Notes: generated by a model from the sequence alone, not told the origin. A stretch of DNA of 64,000 nt from an uncultured Lachnospiraceae bacterium (GCA_910584965.1 CAJUDZ010000012.1:1-64000), one strand, 5' to 3'. Positions 34,669 to 43,606 are shown, counted from the first letter of the stretch. Made by a program: numbers and translations.

Positions 34669-35490
34669 ATGAGCGATAAGAAAACAACTTTTACAAGCAC
34701 CTCTCAATATGTGGCATCCAAAGAACTGCTGGCAAGCGTCAATGTAGCGGTCGCTTTGCAGAAGCCGCTGTTAATCAAAGGCGAGCCGGGCACGGGGAAG
34801 ACGATGCTGGCGCAGGCGGTAGCGGAATCGCTTGGCAAAAAGCTTGTGATCTGGAATATCAAATCCACGACAAAAGCACAGGAAGGCCTGTATGTATATG
34901 ACACGATACAGCGGCTTTATGACGGACAGTTCGGGGAAGAAGGGGTGGACGATATTGCCAGATATATCAAACTGGGAAAACTCGGAGAGGCTTTTGACTC
35001 GGACGAACAGGTTGTTCTGCTGATCGACGAGATTGACAAGGCGGATTTGGAATTTCCAAACGACCTGTTGTGGGAATTGGACCAGATGGAGTTCTATATC
35101 CATGAAACGAAGCGCACGGTGAAAGCGAAGCACAGACCCATCGTGATTATTACTTCCAATGCGGAAAAGGAACTGCCGGATGCTTTCCTGCGGAGATGTA
35201 TTTTCCATTATATCGATTTCCCGAACGCGGAACTGATGGAAGAAATTGTAAGGACCCATTATCCGGATGTGGAAGATAAACTGCTGAAGGATGCGATGGA
35301 TGTTTTCTACTGGATTCGTTCCATTAAGGATATTCGGAAGAAACCGAGCACTTCGGAGCTGATCGACTGGATCAACGCTTTGCAGATCGGAGGCATTCCG
35401 ACGGACAGGCTGCGGGAAGAACTTCCTTTTGTCGGCGTGGTGGTGAAAAAAGACGAAGATCTGGAAACGGTGAAGCACAGAATAGATTAA
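34669..35490 (+). CDS. MoxR-type AAA+ ATPase
   Basis: 273 residues. Walker A GEPGTGKTML, Walker B VVLLIDEIDKAD, sensor 1 ITSNAEKELPDAFLRR. MoxR ATPases work as chaperones that insert cofactors or activate partner complexes through a VWA protein, which is encoded next. Substrate unknown. Divergent from metF with 120 nt between. Ribosome binding site GGGAAGG. Confidence 0.92.
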   Translation: MSDKKTTFTSTSQYVASKELLASVNVAVALQKPLLIKGEPGTGKTMLAQAVAESLGKKLVIWNIKSTTKAQEGLYVYDTIQRLYDGQFGEEGVDDIARYIKLGKLGEAFDSDEQVVLLIDEIDKADLEFPNDLLWELDQMEFYIHETKRTVKAKHRPIVIITSNAEKELPDAFLRRCIFHYIDFPNAELMEEIVRTHYPDVEDKLLKDAMDVFYWIRSIKDIRKKPSTSELIDWINALQIGGIPTDRLREELPFVGVVVKKDEDLETVKHRID

Positions 35491-35520
35491 TGCTGGCGGA
35501 TGGAAAGGCATGGGTACAGG

Positions 35521-36720
35521 ATGTTTGGTAAATTCTTTTATACGCTGAAAGCAAAAGGACTTCATGTTACCTTAACGGAGTGGCTGACATTACAGGAAGC
35601 GCTGTCGCAGGGGCTGTGCAACAGCAGCCTGACAGACTTTTACTATGTTGCGAGAATGATTCTTGTGAAGTCGGAAACGGAATTTGATAAGTTTGACATG
35701 GCGTTTGACGAAGTATTTAAGGGAATACAGTCGGAGAATGAAATCAGTAAAAACATGCTGCGGTGGCTGGATAAATCGGATATGATCGATGAACAGCATG
35801 AGGAAATGCGGCATGTCATGAATGAAGAACAGGTACAGATCGATAAAGAGGACGTGGAGCAGAAATTCAAAGACCGTCTGCGCGATCAGGATTCCGAGCA
35901 TAACGGCGGAAGTTTCTGGATTGGGACGATGGGAAAGACCTCGTTCGGCAATACGGGCGGCAATATGGGAGGCATTCGTGTCGGCGGTTCCACCGGCTAC
36001 CAGTCGGCTTTTCAGGTCATCGGCGCGAGAAAATACAGGGATTTTCGGGACGACAGGATTCTGGACAACCGACAGTTTCAGGTTGCTTTACGGAAGCTGC
36101 GCCAGTTCTCGACGAAACTGGACATTCCGAAAACGGAGCTGGATATCGACGGAACGATCGACAAAACCTGCAATAACGGAGGCTGTCTTCAGATTGTCAT
36201 GGAACGGCCCCGGAAAAACGCGGTCAAGTTACTGCTGCTGATGGACTCCGGCGGGACGATGATTCCTTACAGCAGTTTGTTGAACGAGCTGTTCCAGTCG
36301 GTGCATAAATCGAATCACTATAAAGACGTGAAGACATATTATTTTCATAACTGCATCTATTCCAAACTTTACAAGACGCCGGAATGCGAGAACGGCGACT
36401 GGATTGATACGGAATGGATGTTCCGGAATCTGGACAGCGATTATAAAGTGATCATCGTCGGAGATGCGGCAATGGCGCCCGAAGAACTCTATTCCACGAC
36501 TGGTAATTACAGAGGGCCAAACGGCGGGCTTTCCGGCATGGAATGGCTGCTGTTGATGAAAAGGCATTATAAACGCATTGTCTGGCTGAACCCGAAGATG
36601 GCACCCGGCCATGCGCCCTGGCGCGAAGCGGAAACTGCCATCAAAGGCATGTTCCCCATGTATAAACTGACGGTAAACGGATTAAACCAGGCGATGGTGA
36701 AGCTGATGACGAATAAATAG
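35521..36720 (+). CDS. VWA-domain protein (CoxE-like), partner of MoxR ATPase
   Basis: About 399 residues. N-terminal helical part (FFYTLKAKGLHVTLTEWL), a glycine-rich stretch (about 150-170), and a C-terminal von Willebrand A fold in which LLLLMDSGGTM replaces the usual DxSxS metal site, so metal binding may be altered. VVGDAAMAPEELY and KMAPGHAPWREAE follow. CoxE-like proteins act with MoxR ATPases to mature or assemble targets. The start could be ATG 35500 (no ribosome binding site) or 35521; the latter matches the FFYTLKAKG start seen in this family. Confidence 0.85.
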   Translation: MFGKFFYTLKAKGLHVTLTEWLTLQEALSQGLCNSSLTDFYYVARMILVKSETEFDKFDMAFDEVFKGIQSENEISKNMLRWLDKSDMIDEQHEEMRHVMNEEQVQIDKEDVEQKFKDRLRDQDSEHNGGSFWIGTMGKTSFGNTGGNMGGIRVGGSTGYQSAFQVIGARKYRDFRDDRILDNRQFQVALRKLRQFSTKLDIPKTELDIDGTIDKTCNNGGCLQIVMERPRKNAVKLLLLMDSGGTMIPYSSLLNELFQSVHKSNHYKDVKTYYFHNCIYSKLYKTPECENGDWIDTEWMFRNLDSDYKVIIVGDAAMAPEELYSTTGNYRGPNGGLSGMEWLLLMKRHYKRIVWLNPKMAPGHAPWREAETAIKGMFPMYKLTVNGLNQAMVKLMTNK

Positions 36721-36734
36721 AGGGGCAAGCCGAT

Positions 36735-36895
36735 ACCCGGCCGCCGGACAGTGCCGCACAGATTCCTTCAGAGGCACGCTTTCGCTCCGCGAAAAGCAGC
36801 AGCGGACGCTAAGCTCGTTCGGAACCTCGCTAAGCACCGGCAGCTTTTCAAGGGCCTCTGCCAGGAACCTGTGCGGCACTGTCCGGCGGCCGGGT
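36735..36895. repeat. Large GC-rich inverted-repeat element
   Basis: Arms 36735-36761 and 36869-36895 are a perfect 27-bp inverted repeat (starting ACCCGGCCGCC). Pairing continues inward with small mismatches to the CAGAGGC / GCCTCTG pair, and again through GAAAAGC and GCTTTTC (36791-36797 with 36842-36848). The 161-nt segment would fold into one long hairpin. It contains no gene and sits between the VWA gene and the tyrS promoter. It is unrelated in sequence to the 9713-9989 element. It could be a REP/MITE-like repeat or act as a terminator for the VWA operon, although it has no T-run. Confidence 0.7.
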
Positions 36896-36948
36896 GGCGG
36901 CTTAAACCGGCGGAACCGACAGGAACCGGATAAATTGAAAATTCCGTC

Positions 36949-36977
36949 TTGACAAATGAACATTTTTCGGATACGAT
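36949..36977 (+). promoter_or_regulatory. Sigma-A promoter of the tyrS T-box leader
   Basis: TTGACA (36949-36954), 17-nt spacer, TACGAT (36972-36977). Transcription would start near 36984, about 390 nt before tyrS, leaving room for the T-box leader. Confidence 0.85.
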
Positions 36978-36983
36978 ACAAAA

Positions 36984-37349
36984 TAGTTAAATAAAACAGG
37001 CGTAGACGGGAACAAGTAGTAAATGATGAAACGGACAGAAAGCAGCCGGCCGATGAGAGGCGCGCGGGAAGTCATTTGTGAATACATCCCTGAGCTTCAT
37101 GACAGAAACCCATCCTGGAAAATCGGATTCTTTATGGTGAATCCGATTGGTTCCATATCCGGACCGGCGGGCCGGGCAGTAGGTCATGACGGAGGAATGC
37201 ACGTTATAGCAGGAGAGTATCATGCCGGGCGGAATCGCGCGATAAAGTTCCGGCAGGCGTACTCAGCAAGGTAAGCAGCGCGAGCTGTTTATGAAGTCAG
37301 GTGGTAACACGGGTTTTAACCTCGTCCTAACAAGGGACGGGGTTTTTTT
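36984..37349 (+). promoter_or_regulatory. T-box riboswitch (tyrosine) controlling tyrS
   Basis: A long structured leader ending with the T-box sequence AGGTGGTAACACGG (around 37301-37314) and a terminator. UGGU would pair with the tRNA acceptor end (discriminator A, as in tRNA-Tyr). The likely specifier is TAC at 37083-37085 in GTGAATACATCC, the tyrosine codon. Uncharged tRNA-Tyr would stabilise the antiterminator and turn on tyrS. Boundaries are approximate. Confidence 0.88.
37319..37349 (+). terminator. Regulated terminator of the tyrS T-box
   Basis: CCTCGTCC pairs with GGGACGGGG across TAACAA, followed by seven Ts (37343-37349). It is mutually exclusive with the antiterminator formed with the T-box sequence just upstream. 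Confidence 0.85.
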
Positions 37350-37371
37350 GTATGGAAAGGAGTTTGGTGAA

Positions 37372-38601
37372 ATGAAAATTTATGAAGAATTACAGGCAAG
37401 AGGACTGCTTGCACAGCTGACGGACGCTGAAGAAATCCGGGAACTGATTAACGAAGGAAAGGCGACTTTCTATATCGGATTCGACCCTACGGCCGACAGC
37501 CTTCATGTAGGACATTTCATGGCGCTGTGCCTGATGAAGCGGCTTCAGGAGGCTGGCAATAAACCGATTGCCCTGATTGGAGGCGGCACGGGTATGATCG
37601 GAGACCCTTCGGGCAGAAGCGATCTGCGCACGATGATGACGAAAGAAACGATCGCGCATAACTGTGAATGTTTTAAGAAGCAGATGAGCCGCTTTATTGA
37701 TTTTTCGGAGGGAAAAGCGATGATGGTCAACAACGCGGACTGGCTGGCGGATTTAAATTATATCGAGTTCATCCGCGATATCGGTGTACATTTCAGTGTA
37801 AACCGTATGCTGACGGCGGAATGCTACAAACAGAGAATGGAAAAAGGCCTGAGCTTTCTGGAATTTAACTATATGATCATGCAGAGCTACGATTTTCTGG
37901 AGCTGTACAAACGTTACGGCTGTAATATGCAGTTTGGCGGCGACGACCAGTGGAGCAACATGCTGGGCGGCACGGAACTGATCCGCCGGAAACTCGGCAA
38001 GGACGCGTATGCGATGACGATCACGCTGCTGCTCAATTCGGAAGGAAAGAAGATGGGCAAAACTCAGAAAGGAGCAGTATGGCTTGACCCGAATAAGACA
38101 TCGCCTTTTGAATTTTATCAGTACTGGCGTAATGTGGCGGATGCGGATGTTCTGAAATGTTTACGGATGCTGACGTTCCTCCCGTTAGAGCAGATCGATG
38201 AAATGGATAAATGGGAAGGAAGCCAGTTAAACAAGGCAAAAGAAATTCTCGCGTACGAGCTGACGAATCTGGTACATGGAGAAGAGGAAGCAAAGAAGGC
38301 GGAAGAAGCGGCAAAAGCTCTTTTTGCCGGCGGCGGAAGCTCCGAAAACATACCGACGACAGTTCTTGCGGATGAACAGTTTACGGAAGGAAGCATCGAC
38401 ATTCTGTCGATTCTGGTCGCGGCAGGCATGGCGGCGTCCCGTTCTGAAGCGCGCCGCGCCGTGGAACAGGGCGGTGTGACCGTCAAGGGCGAAAAGGTGA
38501 CAGACGTAAAAACTCTTTACAGGAAAGAGGACATTGCCGCGGAAGAATTTATGGTGAAAAAAGGAAAGAAGAGCTTTAAGAAAATAGAAGTAAATGTGTG
38601 A
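37372..38601 (+). CDS. tyrS: Tyrosyl-tRNA synthetase
   Basis: 409 residues. Class-I marks HVGH (HIGH motif) and KMGKT (KMSKS motif), YDFLELYKRYGCNMQFGGDDQW for the tyrosine pocket, and a C-terminal S4 RNA-binding domain (AAGMAASRSEARRAVEQGG). It charges tRNA-Tyr. ATG 37372 with AAGGAG (37357-37362) is the start; an in-frame ATG at 37291 lies inside the T-box and is not used. Controlled by the T-box leader above. Confidence 0.97.
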   Translation: MKIYEELQARGLLAQLTDAEEIRELINEGKATFYIGFDPTADSLHVGHFMALCLMKRLQEAGNKPIALIGGGTGMIGDPSGRSDLRTMMTKETIAHNCECFKKQMSRFIDFSEGKAMMVNNADWLADLNYIEFIRDIGVHFSVNRMLTAECYKQRMEKGLSFLEFNYMIMQSYDFLELYKRYGCNMQFGGDDQWSNMLGGTELIRRKLGKDAYAMTITLLLNSEGKKMGKTQKGAVWLDPNKTSPFEFYQYWRNVADADVLKCLRMLTFLPLEQIDEMDKWEGSQLNKAKEILAYELTNLVHGEEEAKKAEEAAKALFAGGGSSENIPTTVLADEQFTEGSIDILSILVAAGMAASRSEARRAVEQGGVTVKGEKVTDVKTLYRKEDIAAEEFMVKKGKKSFKKIEVNV

Positions 38602-38651
38602 AAAGGATAAGAAGAACATCCTGGAGATATCATGGAGAGGAGAAATAAGCG

Positions 38652-39629
38652 ATGGGTAGAAAAGAAAGAACACTGATGTCATATACACCGGAAATCAAAG
38701 TCCTGGATTGTACGCTCAGAGACGGCGGCCTGGTAAACGATTTCTTTTTCCCGGATGAATTTGTCAAAGAGCTGTATGAAGCGAATATCAAATCCGGCGT
38801 GGACTATATGGAGTTCGGCTACAAGGCGTCCAAAGAGCTGTTCGATGTCAAAAAATTCGGCAAATGGAAGTTCTGCGACGATAAAGATATCCGTGCCGTT
38901 GTCGGAGATAATAAGACGGATATGAAGATCTCCGTGATGGCGGATGTGGGGCGCTGTGATTTCCGGAAAGACATTATCAATAAGAAAGAAAGCCCGATTG
39001 ACTTAGTCCGGGTTGCTACTTATATTAATACGATTCCGGCGGCGGTGGAGATGATCGAGGACTGCACGAAGAAAGGTTATGAAACGACGGTCAATATCAT
39101 GGCGATTTCCAAATCGAACGAACTGGATATCGACGCTGCGCTGGAACTGCTGGCGCAAAGCAGCGTAGGATGTATTTATCTGGTGGACAGTTACGGTTCC
39201 CTTTACCCGGAACAGATCAGCCGGCTTTCGGATAAATATCTGGAAATTGCGGATAAATACGGAAAAAAAGTGGGCATCCATGCGCATAACAACCAACAGC
39301 TTGCCTTTGCCAATACGATCGAGGCGCTCAGGAGAGGCGTGAGCTATCTGGACGCCACGGTCAGCAGTCTTGGACGGGGCTGCGGCAACTGTCCGAGCGA
39401 ACTGTTGTTAGGTTTTCTGAAAAACCCGAAGTACAAAATCAACCCGCTTTTAAAATTTATCGAAAAGCACATCGTGCCGATGAAGGAATCCGGGGTGGTC
39501 TGGGGATACGACGTGCCGTATTTCCTGACGGGCATTTTAAATCAGCACCCGAAAACCGCAATCCATTTCACGAAAGAGGGGCGGAAGGACTATAATGATT
39601 TCTATCTGGAACTGCTGGATAACTTCTGA
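38652..39629 (+). CDS. HMGL-like (aldolase/homocitrate synthase-type) enzyme
   Basis: 325 residues. TIM-barrel start VLDCTLRDGG (catalytic Arg-Asp of the DRE-TIM family), the metal histidines in GIHAHNNQQLAFANT, and LGRGCGNCPSELLL. This is the HMG-CoA lyase / isopropylmalate synthase superfamily, subgroup of uncertain substrate (some are annotated only as aldolase catalytic domain proteins); it lacks the regulatory domain of LeuA. It lies between tyrS and the convergent aroC, which gives no strong hint of pathway. Ribosome binding site GAGAGGAGAA; an alternative start is ATG 38676. Confidence 0.82.
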   Translation: MGRKERTLMSYTPEIKVLDCTLRDGGLVNDFFFPDEFVKELYEANIKSGVDYMEFGYKASKELFDVKKFGKWKFCDDKDIRAVVGDNKTDMKISVMADVGRCDFRKDIINKKESPIDLVRVATYINTIPAAVEMIEDCTKKGYETTVNIMAISKSNELDIDAALELLAQSSVGCIYLVDSYGSLYPEQISRLSDKYLEIADKYGKKVGIHAHNNQQLAFANTIEALRRGVSYLDATVSSLGRGCGNCPSELLLGFLKNPKYKINPLLKFIEKHIVPMKESGVVWGYDVPYFLTGILNQHPKTAIHFTKEGRKDYNDFYLELLDNF

Positions 39630-39652
39630 ATAAAGAGCGGGACGGATAAAAA

Positions 39653-39683
39653 ATACCGGGATGTTTACTCCCGGTATATTTTT
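39653..39683. terminator. Bidirectional terminator shared by the aldolase-like gene and aroC
   Basis: ATACCGGG (39653-39660) pairs with CCCGGTAT (39670-39677). A-run before and T-run after make it active in both directions. The aroC stop codon lies in the loop (39665-39667). Confidence 0.85.
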
Positions 39684-40765
39684 TGCAGATTTTCGACTTT
39701 TGCGCAGGAATTGACCAACAGGGCGTCCAACAGCGTGATGGCGGCCATGGATTCCACGACGACGACGGCTCTCGGCACGATGACCGGATCATGGCGTCCT
39801 TTGATGGCGATTTCAATGTCTTCCCCCTGTCTGTTGACGGTCTTCTGGCTGCTGAATATGGAAGGCGTCGGCTTCACATGCGCGCGCAGAAGAATGGCGG
39901 AGCCGTCGCTGATACCGCCAAGAATGCCGCCGGCATGGTTCGTTGACTTGATCACTTTTCCGTCCTGCATCCGGAAGGCATCGTTATTTTCAGAGCCTTT
40001 CTGCCGGGCGGCCAGAATGCCGTTGCCGATTTCAACGGCTTTTACCGCGCCGATGGACATAATCGCTTTGGAGAGATCGGCGTCCAGTTTATCAAAAACA
40101 GGTTCGCCGATGCCGGCAGGGCAGCCTTCTATTTTGCATTCGATGACGCCGCCCGCGGAATCATAATTTTTCATACATTCGGCGAGATAGGCTTCCGCTT
40201 TTTCGGAGGCTTCGCGGTCGGGCATGCAGGTTGGCGTATCGAGAATGGCCTGTGCGTCGAACCGGGAATCTTCTATTATTACAGGACCGATGGAACGGGT
40301 ATAAGCCGTCAGCCGGATGCCGAACAGCTGTAACAGTTTGGATGCGACCGCACCGGCCGCGACTCGTCCGATGGTTTCCCGCCCGGAGGAACGGCCGCCG
40401 CCGCGGTAATCCCGGAAGCCGTATTTTTGATCAAAAGTATAATCGGCATGGCCGGGACGATAGTAATTCGCGATTTCACCGTAATCGGAAGAACGCTGTG
40501 CGGTATTGTGTACGATCAGGGAAATGGGCGTCCCGGTTGTTCTGCCCTCAAAAACGCCGGATAAGATTTCCGCCTTGTCGTCCTCTTTTCTGGGTGTGGA
40601 AATTTTAGTCTGTCCCGGCTTGCGCCGGTCTAAAAAGAGCTGTATATCGTTTTCGGAAAGAGCCAGCCCTGCGGGACAGCCATCGATCACGACACCGAGC
40701 GCCTTTCCGTGAGATTCACCCCACGTTGTAATTTGAAACAGTTTACCATAAGAAGAACCGGCCAT
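39665..40765 (-). CDS. aroC: Chorismate synthase
   Basis: 366 residues. Starts MAGSSYGKLFQITTWGESHG, followed by RRKPGQTKISTPRKEDD and YRGGGRSSGRETIGRVAAGA, all chorismate synthase signatures. It makes chorismate from EPSP with reduced FMN, the branch point to aromatic amino acids. The start at 40765 has GGAGG 8 nt upstream on the minus strand; a longer frame begins at 40780 without support. No other aro gene is in the window. Confidence 0.97.
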   Translation of the reverse strand: MAGSSYGKLFQITTWGESHGKALGVVIDGCPAGLALSENDIQLFLDRRKPGQTKISTPRKEDDKAEILSGVFEGRTTGTPISLIVHNTAQRSSDYGEIANYYRPGHADYTFDQKYGFRDYRGGGRSSGRETIGRVAAGAVASKLLQLFGIRLTAYTRSIGPVIIEDSRFDAQAILDTPTCMPDREASEKAEAYLAECMKNYDSAGGVIECKIEGCPAGIGEPVFDKLDADLSKAIMSIGAVKAVEIGNGILAARQKGSENNDAFRMQDGKVIKSTNHAGGILGGISDGSAILLRAHVKPTPSIFSSQKTVNRQGEDIEIAIKGRHDPVIVPRAVVVVESMAAITLLDALLVNSCAKVENLQKIYRE

Positions 40766-40909
40766 AAAATAATCCTCCATTCATGCAGACAATCAGTTAA
40801 AAATCTCTGAATTTTTACTCAGTATACCATATATTGAGGGGGTTGGAAAGATTATACATATTAGACAAAAATTTTTACAGATTGACATAATAAAAATGGT
40901 GTACAAATC

Positions 40910-40948
40910 AAAATTATGTGTTATTATACAAAATAGACACATAATTTT
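40910..40948 (+). promoter_or_regulatory. Perfect 12-bp inverted repeat before the VanY-type gene
   Basis: AAAATTATGTGT (40910-40921) and ACACATAATTTT (40937-40948) are exact complements 15 nt apart, in the very AT-rich divergent region between aroC and the carboxypeptidase gene. The spacer holds TATTATAC, which could be a -10 element. The arrangement fits an operator or an mRNA hairpin at the 5' end. TTGACA at 40882-40887 is nearby but badly spaced from any -10. Confidence 0.6.
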
Positions 40949-40970
40949 ATTTACATAATACAGGTGAAAC

Positions 40971-42035
40971 ATGAAAAAGACTTTTCGGGAAAAGATTGTG
41001 AGCAGATGCACAAGAAGAGCAAAGAAAAATAGATGGCTGAAGTATCCCTGTCTTGCTGAAATGACAGTGATTCTGTTCTTTTATTATCTGTGGAGGCATA
41101 TTGCGTCAAATGGCAGGCGGTATGTCGGCATTGTCTTTGCCTTTTGGTTCTTTATGTCCAGCTGCAGCTTTTCTTTTGCTGTCTTTACGAGACAGACGAG
41201 CTTTATCAATACACAGGAGACTTACAGCGCAATTATTGAAAATTCGGATATAGAGCTTGCGATAGAAAAAGAAACGACGCCGGGCGCGGACATACTTTTT
41301 GTGTCGAACGATGCCGTGAACGAGTATGATGATATGGAAGACATGGAGAATGTGGATTTCTATACGTTAGACGATATTTTGGAAGACACGGATTATACCG
41401 CGGCGGAAGAGGAAGAACCGATCATGATGGATATTGCTTCAAAATCCGTGGCCGAACCGGTATTTGACAGTAATGACTGGAAGCTTCTTCTCGTCAATAA
41501 ACAACACCCGATACCGGACGATTACAGTTTTAATCTCGGCATCATCAAGGGGAGCATGCAGTGTGACGAGAGAATTATCGCCGATCTGCTCGCGATGATG
41601 CAGGCGGCTAAGGATGACGGCATCAATCTGGAGGTCTGTTCACCGTACAGGACCGATGGCAGGCAGGAATGGCTTTTTGACAAGAAAATTAAAAAGTATA
41701 TGAATCAGGGTTATTCTTATATGGAAGCATACAAGACAGCTTCTCAGATCGTAACGATACCCGGTTCGAGCGAACACCAGATCGGCCTTGCGGTTGATAT
41801 TTATTCGGATACATATAAGCGCCTTGACGTAGCTTTTGAAGAGACCGAAGCGGGTAAGTGGCTCGCCGGCCATAGTTATGAATACGGTTTTGTATTAAGA
41901 TATCCGGAAGGAAAAGAATATATTACCAGTATTGAGTACGAACCCTGGCATTTCCGATATGTAGGCAGGGATGCGGCGGCCGTCATGCAGCAGGAAGATT
42001 TGTGTCTGGAAGAGTTTTGGGATAAATATTTATAG
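40971..42035 (+). CDS. VanY-type D-alanyl-D-alanine carboxypeptidase
   Basis: 354 residues. Membrane segment(s) within residues about 20-72, an acidic spacer (about 90-165), and a zinc M15B domain with SEHQIGLAVDIYSD (zinc His and Asp), YRTDGRQEWLFDKKI upstream and PWHFRYVG (catalytic/zinc His) downstream. It trims the last D-Ala from peptidoglycan precursors outside the membrane. Its promoter region holds the 12-bp palindrome. tgt follows 17 nt later, so they are probably co-transcribed. Confidence 0.93.
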   Translation: MKKTFREKIVSRCTRRAKKNRWLKYPCLAEMTVILFFYYLWRHIASNGRRYVGIVFAFWFFMSSCSFSFAVFTRQTSFINTQETYSAIIENSDIELAIEKETTPGADILFVSNDAVNEYDDMEDMENVDFYTLDDILEDTDYTAAEEEEPIMMDIASKSVAEPVFDSNDWKLLLVNKQHPIPDDYSFNLGIIKGSMQCDERIIADLLAMMQAAKDDGINLEVCSPYRTDGRQEWLFDKKIKKYMNQGYSYMEAYKTASQIVTIPGSSEHQIGLAVDIYSDTYKRLDVAFEETEAGKWLAGHSYEYGFVLRYPEGKEYITSIEYEPWHFRYVGRDAAAVMQQEDLCLEEFWDKYL

Positions 42036-42052
42036 GAGCGTAAAAAGCGTTT

Positions 42053-43174
42053 ATGTATAAAATATTAAAGCAAGAAGGAAGAGCAAAACGAGCGGAGTTT
42101 ACGACCGTGCACGGTGTCATACAGACGCCGGTATTTATGAATGTCGGAACAGTGGCCGCGATTAAGGGGGCAGTTTCCACACAGGATCTGGAGCAGATCG
42201 GCACACAGGTGGAATTATCGAATACCTATCATCTGCATGTCAGGCCGGGGGACGAAGTGATCAGGCAGCTCGGTGGTTTACATAAGTTTATGATGTGGGA
42301 TAAACCGATTCTGACCGATTCCGGCGGCTTTCAGGTTTTTTCACTGGCGAGTCTCCGCAAAATAAAAGAAGAAGGCGTTTATTTCCAGTCTCATATCGAC
42401 GGCAGAAAGATTTTTATGGGGCCGGAAGAAAGCATGCGGATTCAGTCCAATCTGGGATCCACAATCGCGATGGCTTTCGACGAATGTCCTTCCAGCGTGG
42501 CGGAAAGAAGCTATGTGCAGGCGTCAGTGGACCGGACGGCGAGATGGCTGGAGCGGTGTAAAAAGGAGCTGGGCAGACTGAATGGGCTGGAAGATACGAT
42601 CAATCCGCATCAGCTGTTATTCGGCATCAATCAGGGCGCTGTTTTTGACGATATCAGGATAGAGCATGCAAAGCGGATTTCAGAGCTTGATCTGGACGGT
42701 TATGCGGTCGGCGGCCTGGCGGTCGGCGAGACGCATGAGCAGATGTATCATGTGCTGGAAGAGACGGTGCCATATCTGCCTGTGGAGAAGCCTGTTTATC
42801 TGATGGGAGTCGGGACGCCGGCGAATATTCTGGAAGCAGTTGAACGGGGCGTGGATTTCTTTGACTGTGTATATCCGACCAGAAACGGAAGACACGGACA
42901 TCTTTATACGAATCATGGCAAGATCAACCTGTTCAATGCGCAGTATGAACTGGACGAACGCCCGATTGAGGAAGGGTGTAACTGTCCGGTCTGCAAAAGA
43001 GGGTATTCCAGAGCCTATATCAGGCATCTTTTAAAGGCGAAGGAAATGCTGGGCATGCGTTTCTGCGTACTGCATAATCTGTATTTTTATAATACGATGA
43101 TGACGGAGATCAGAGATGCGCTGGATGCCGGAGAGTTTGCATCTTATAAGAAAAAGAAACTGGAAGGACTATAA
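42053..43174 (+). CDS. tgt: Queuine tRNA-ribosyltransferase
   Basis: 373 residues. LTDSGGFQVFSL carries the substrate aspartate, GGLAVGE the substrate loop, and CNCPVCKRGYS with a later His the zinc site. It exchanges the wobble guanine of tRNAs for Asp, Asn, His and Tyr with the queuine precursor. yajC follows but has its own promoter. queA is not in the window. Confidence 0.97.
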   Translation: MYKILKQEGRAKRAEFTTVHGVIQTPVFMNVGTVAAIKGAVSTQDLEQIGTQVELSNTYHLHVRPGDEVIRQLGGLHKFMMWDKPILTDSGGFQVFSLASLRKIKEEGVYFQSHIDGRKIFMGPEESMRIQSNLGSTIAMAFDECPSSVAERSYVQASVDRTARWLERCKKELGRLNGLEDTINPHQLLFGINQGAVFDDIRIEHAKRISELDLDGYAVGGLAVGETHEQMYHVLEETVPYLPVEKPVYLMGVGTPANILEAVERGVDFFDCVYPTRNGRHGHLYTNHGKINLFNAQYELDERPIEEGCNCPVCKRGYSRAYIRHLLKAKEMLGMRFCVLHNLYFYNTMMTEIRDALDAGEFASYKKKKLEGL

Positions 43175-43179
43175 AAGAC

Positions 43180-43208
43180 TTGTTTTCTTATCCGGTTTTG
43201 TGTATAGT
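43180..43208 (+). promoter_or_regulatory. Sigma-A promoter of yajC
   Basis: TTGTTT (43180-43185), 17-nt spacer, TATAGT (43203-43208), about 65 nt before the yajC start. Confidence 0.65.
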
Positions 43209-43273
43209 TATGTAAGAAGCGAAGTTTTCTGAGGGGAAACATATCGTTAGATGAAAGGAGTAACAATCTCAGT

Positions 43274-43606
43274 ATGGGTATTTTATTAACAGAAGGAGCG
43301 GCGGCTGGCAGCGATGCGGCAACAGCGGCCGGAGGAAGCTTTTTGATGATTGGCTACATTGTAGTGCTGGTCGTAGTATTCTATTTCATTATGATCCGTC
43401 CGCAGAAGAAGGAACAGAAGAGGATGGCGGCCATGCTTTCAGAGCTTTCGGTCGGGGATGCGGTTTTGACGAACAGCGGCTTTTATGGAACGATTATCGA
43501 CATTACGGACGATACCGTCATCATAGAGTTTGGAAATAACAAAAACTGCCGTATTCCGATGCAGAAATCAGCGATTGCACAGGTAGAAAAACCGGATGCA
43601 GAATAA
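43274..43606 (+). CDS. yajC: Preprotein translocase subunit YajC
   Basis: 110 residues. One membrane helix (about 22-41, MIGYIVVLVVVFYFIMIRP) directly followed by PQKKEQKRM and the small soluble domain ELSVGDAVLTNSGFYGTI. YajC joins SecDF at the Sec translocon. secDF is not adjacent here. Terminator at 43621-43646. Confidence 0.94.
   Translation: MGILLTEGAAAGSDAATAAGGSFLMIGYIVVLVVVFYFIMIRPQKKEQKRMAAMLSELSVGDAVLTNSGFYGTIIDITDDTVIIEFGNNKNCRIPMQKSAIAQVEKPDAE

Noticed and set aside
40882..40910. TTGACA promoter before the VanY-type gene
   Set aside because: No -10 at an acceptable distance from this hexamer.
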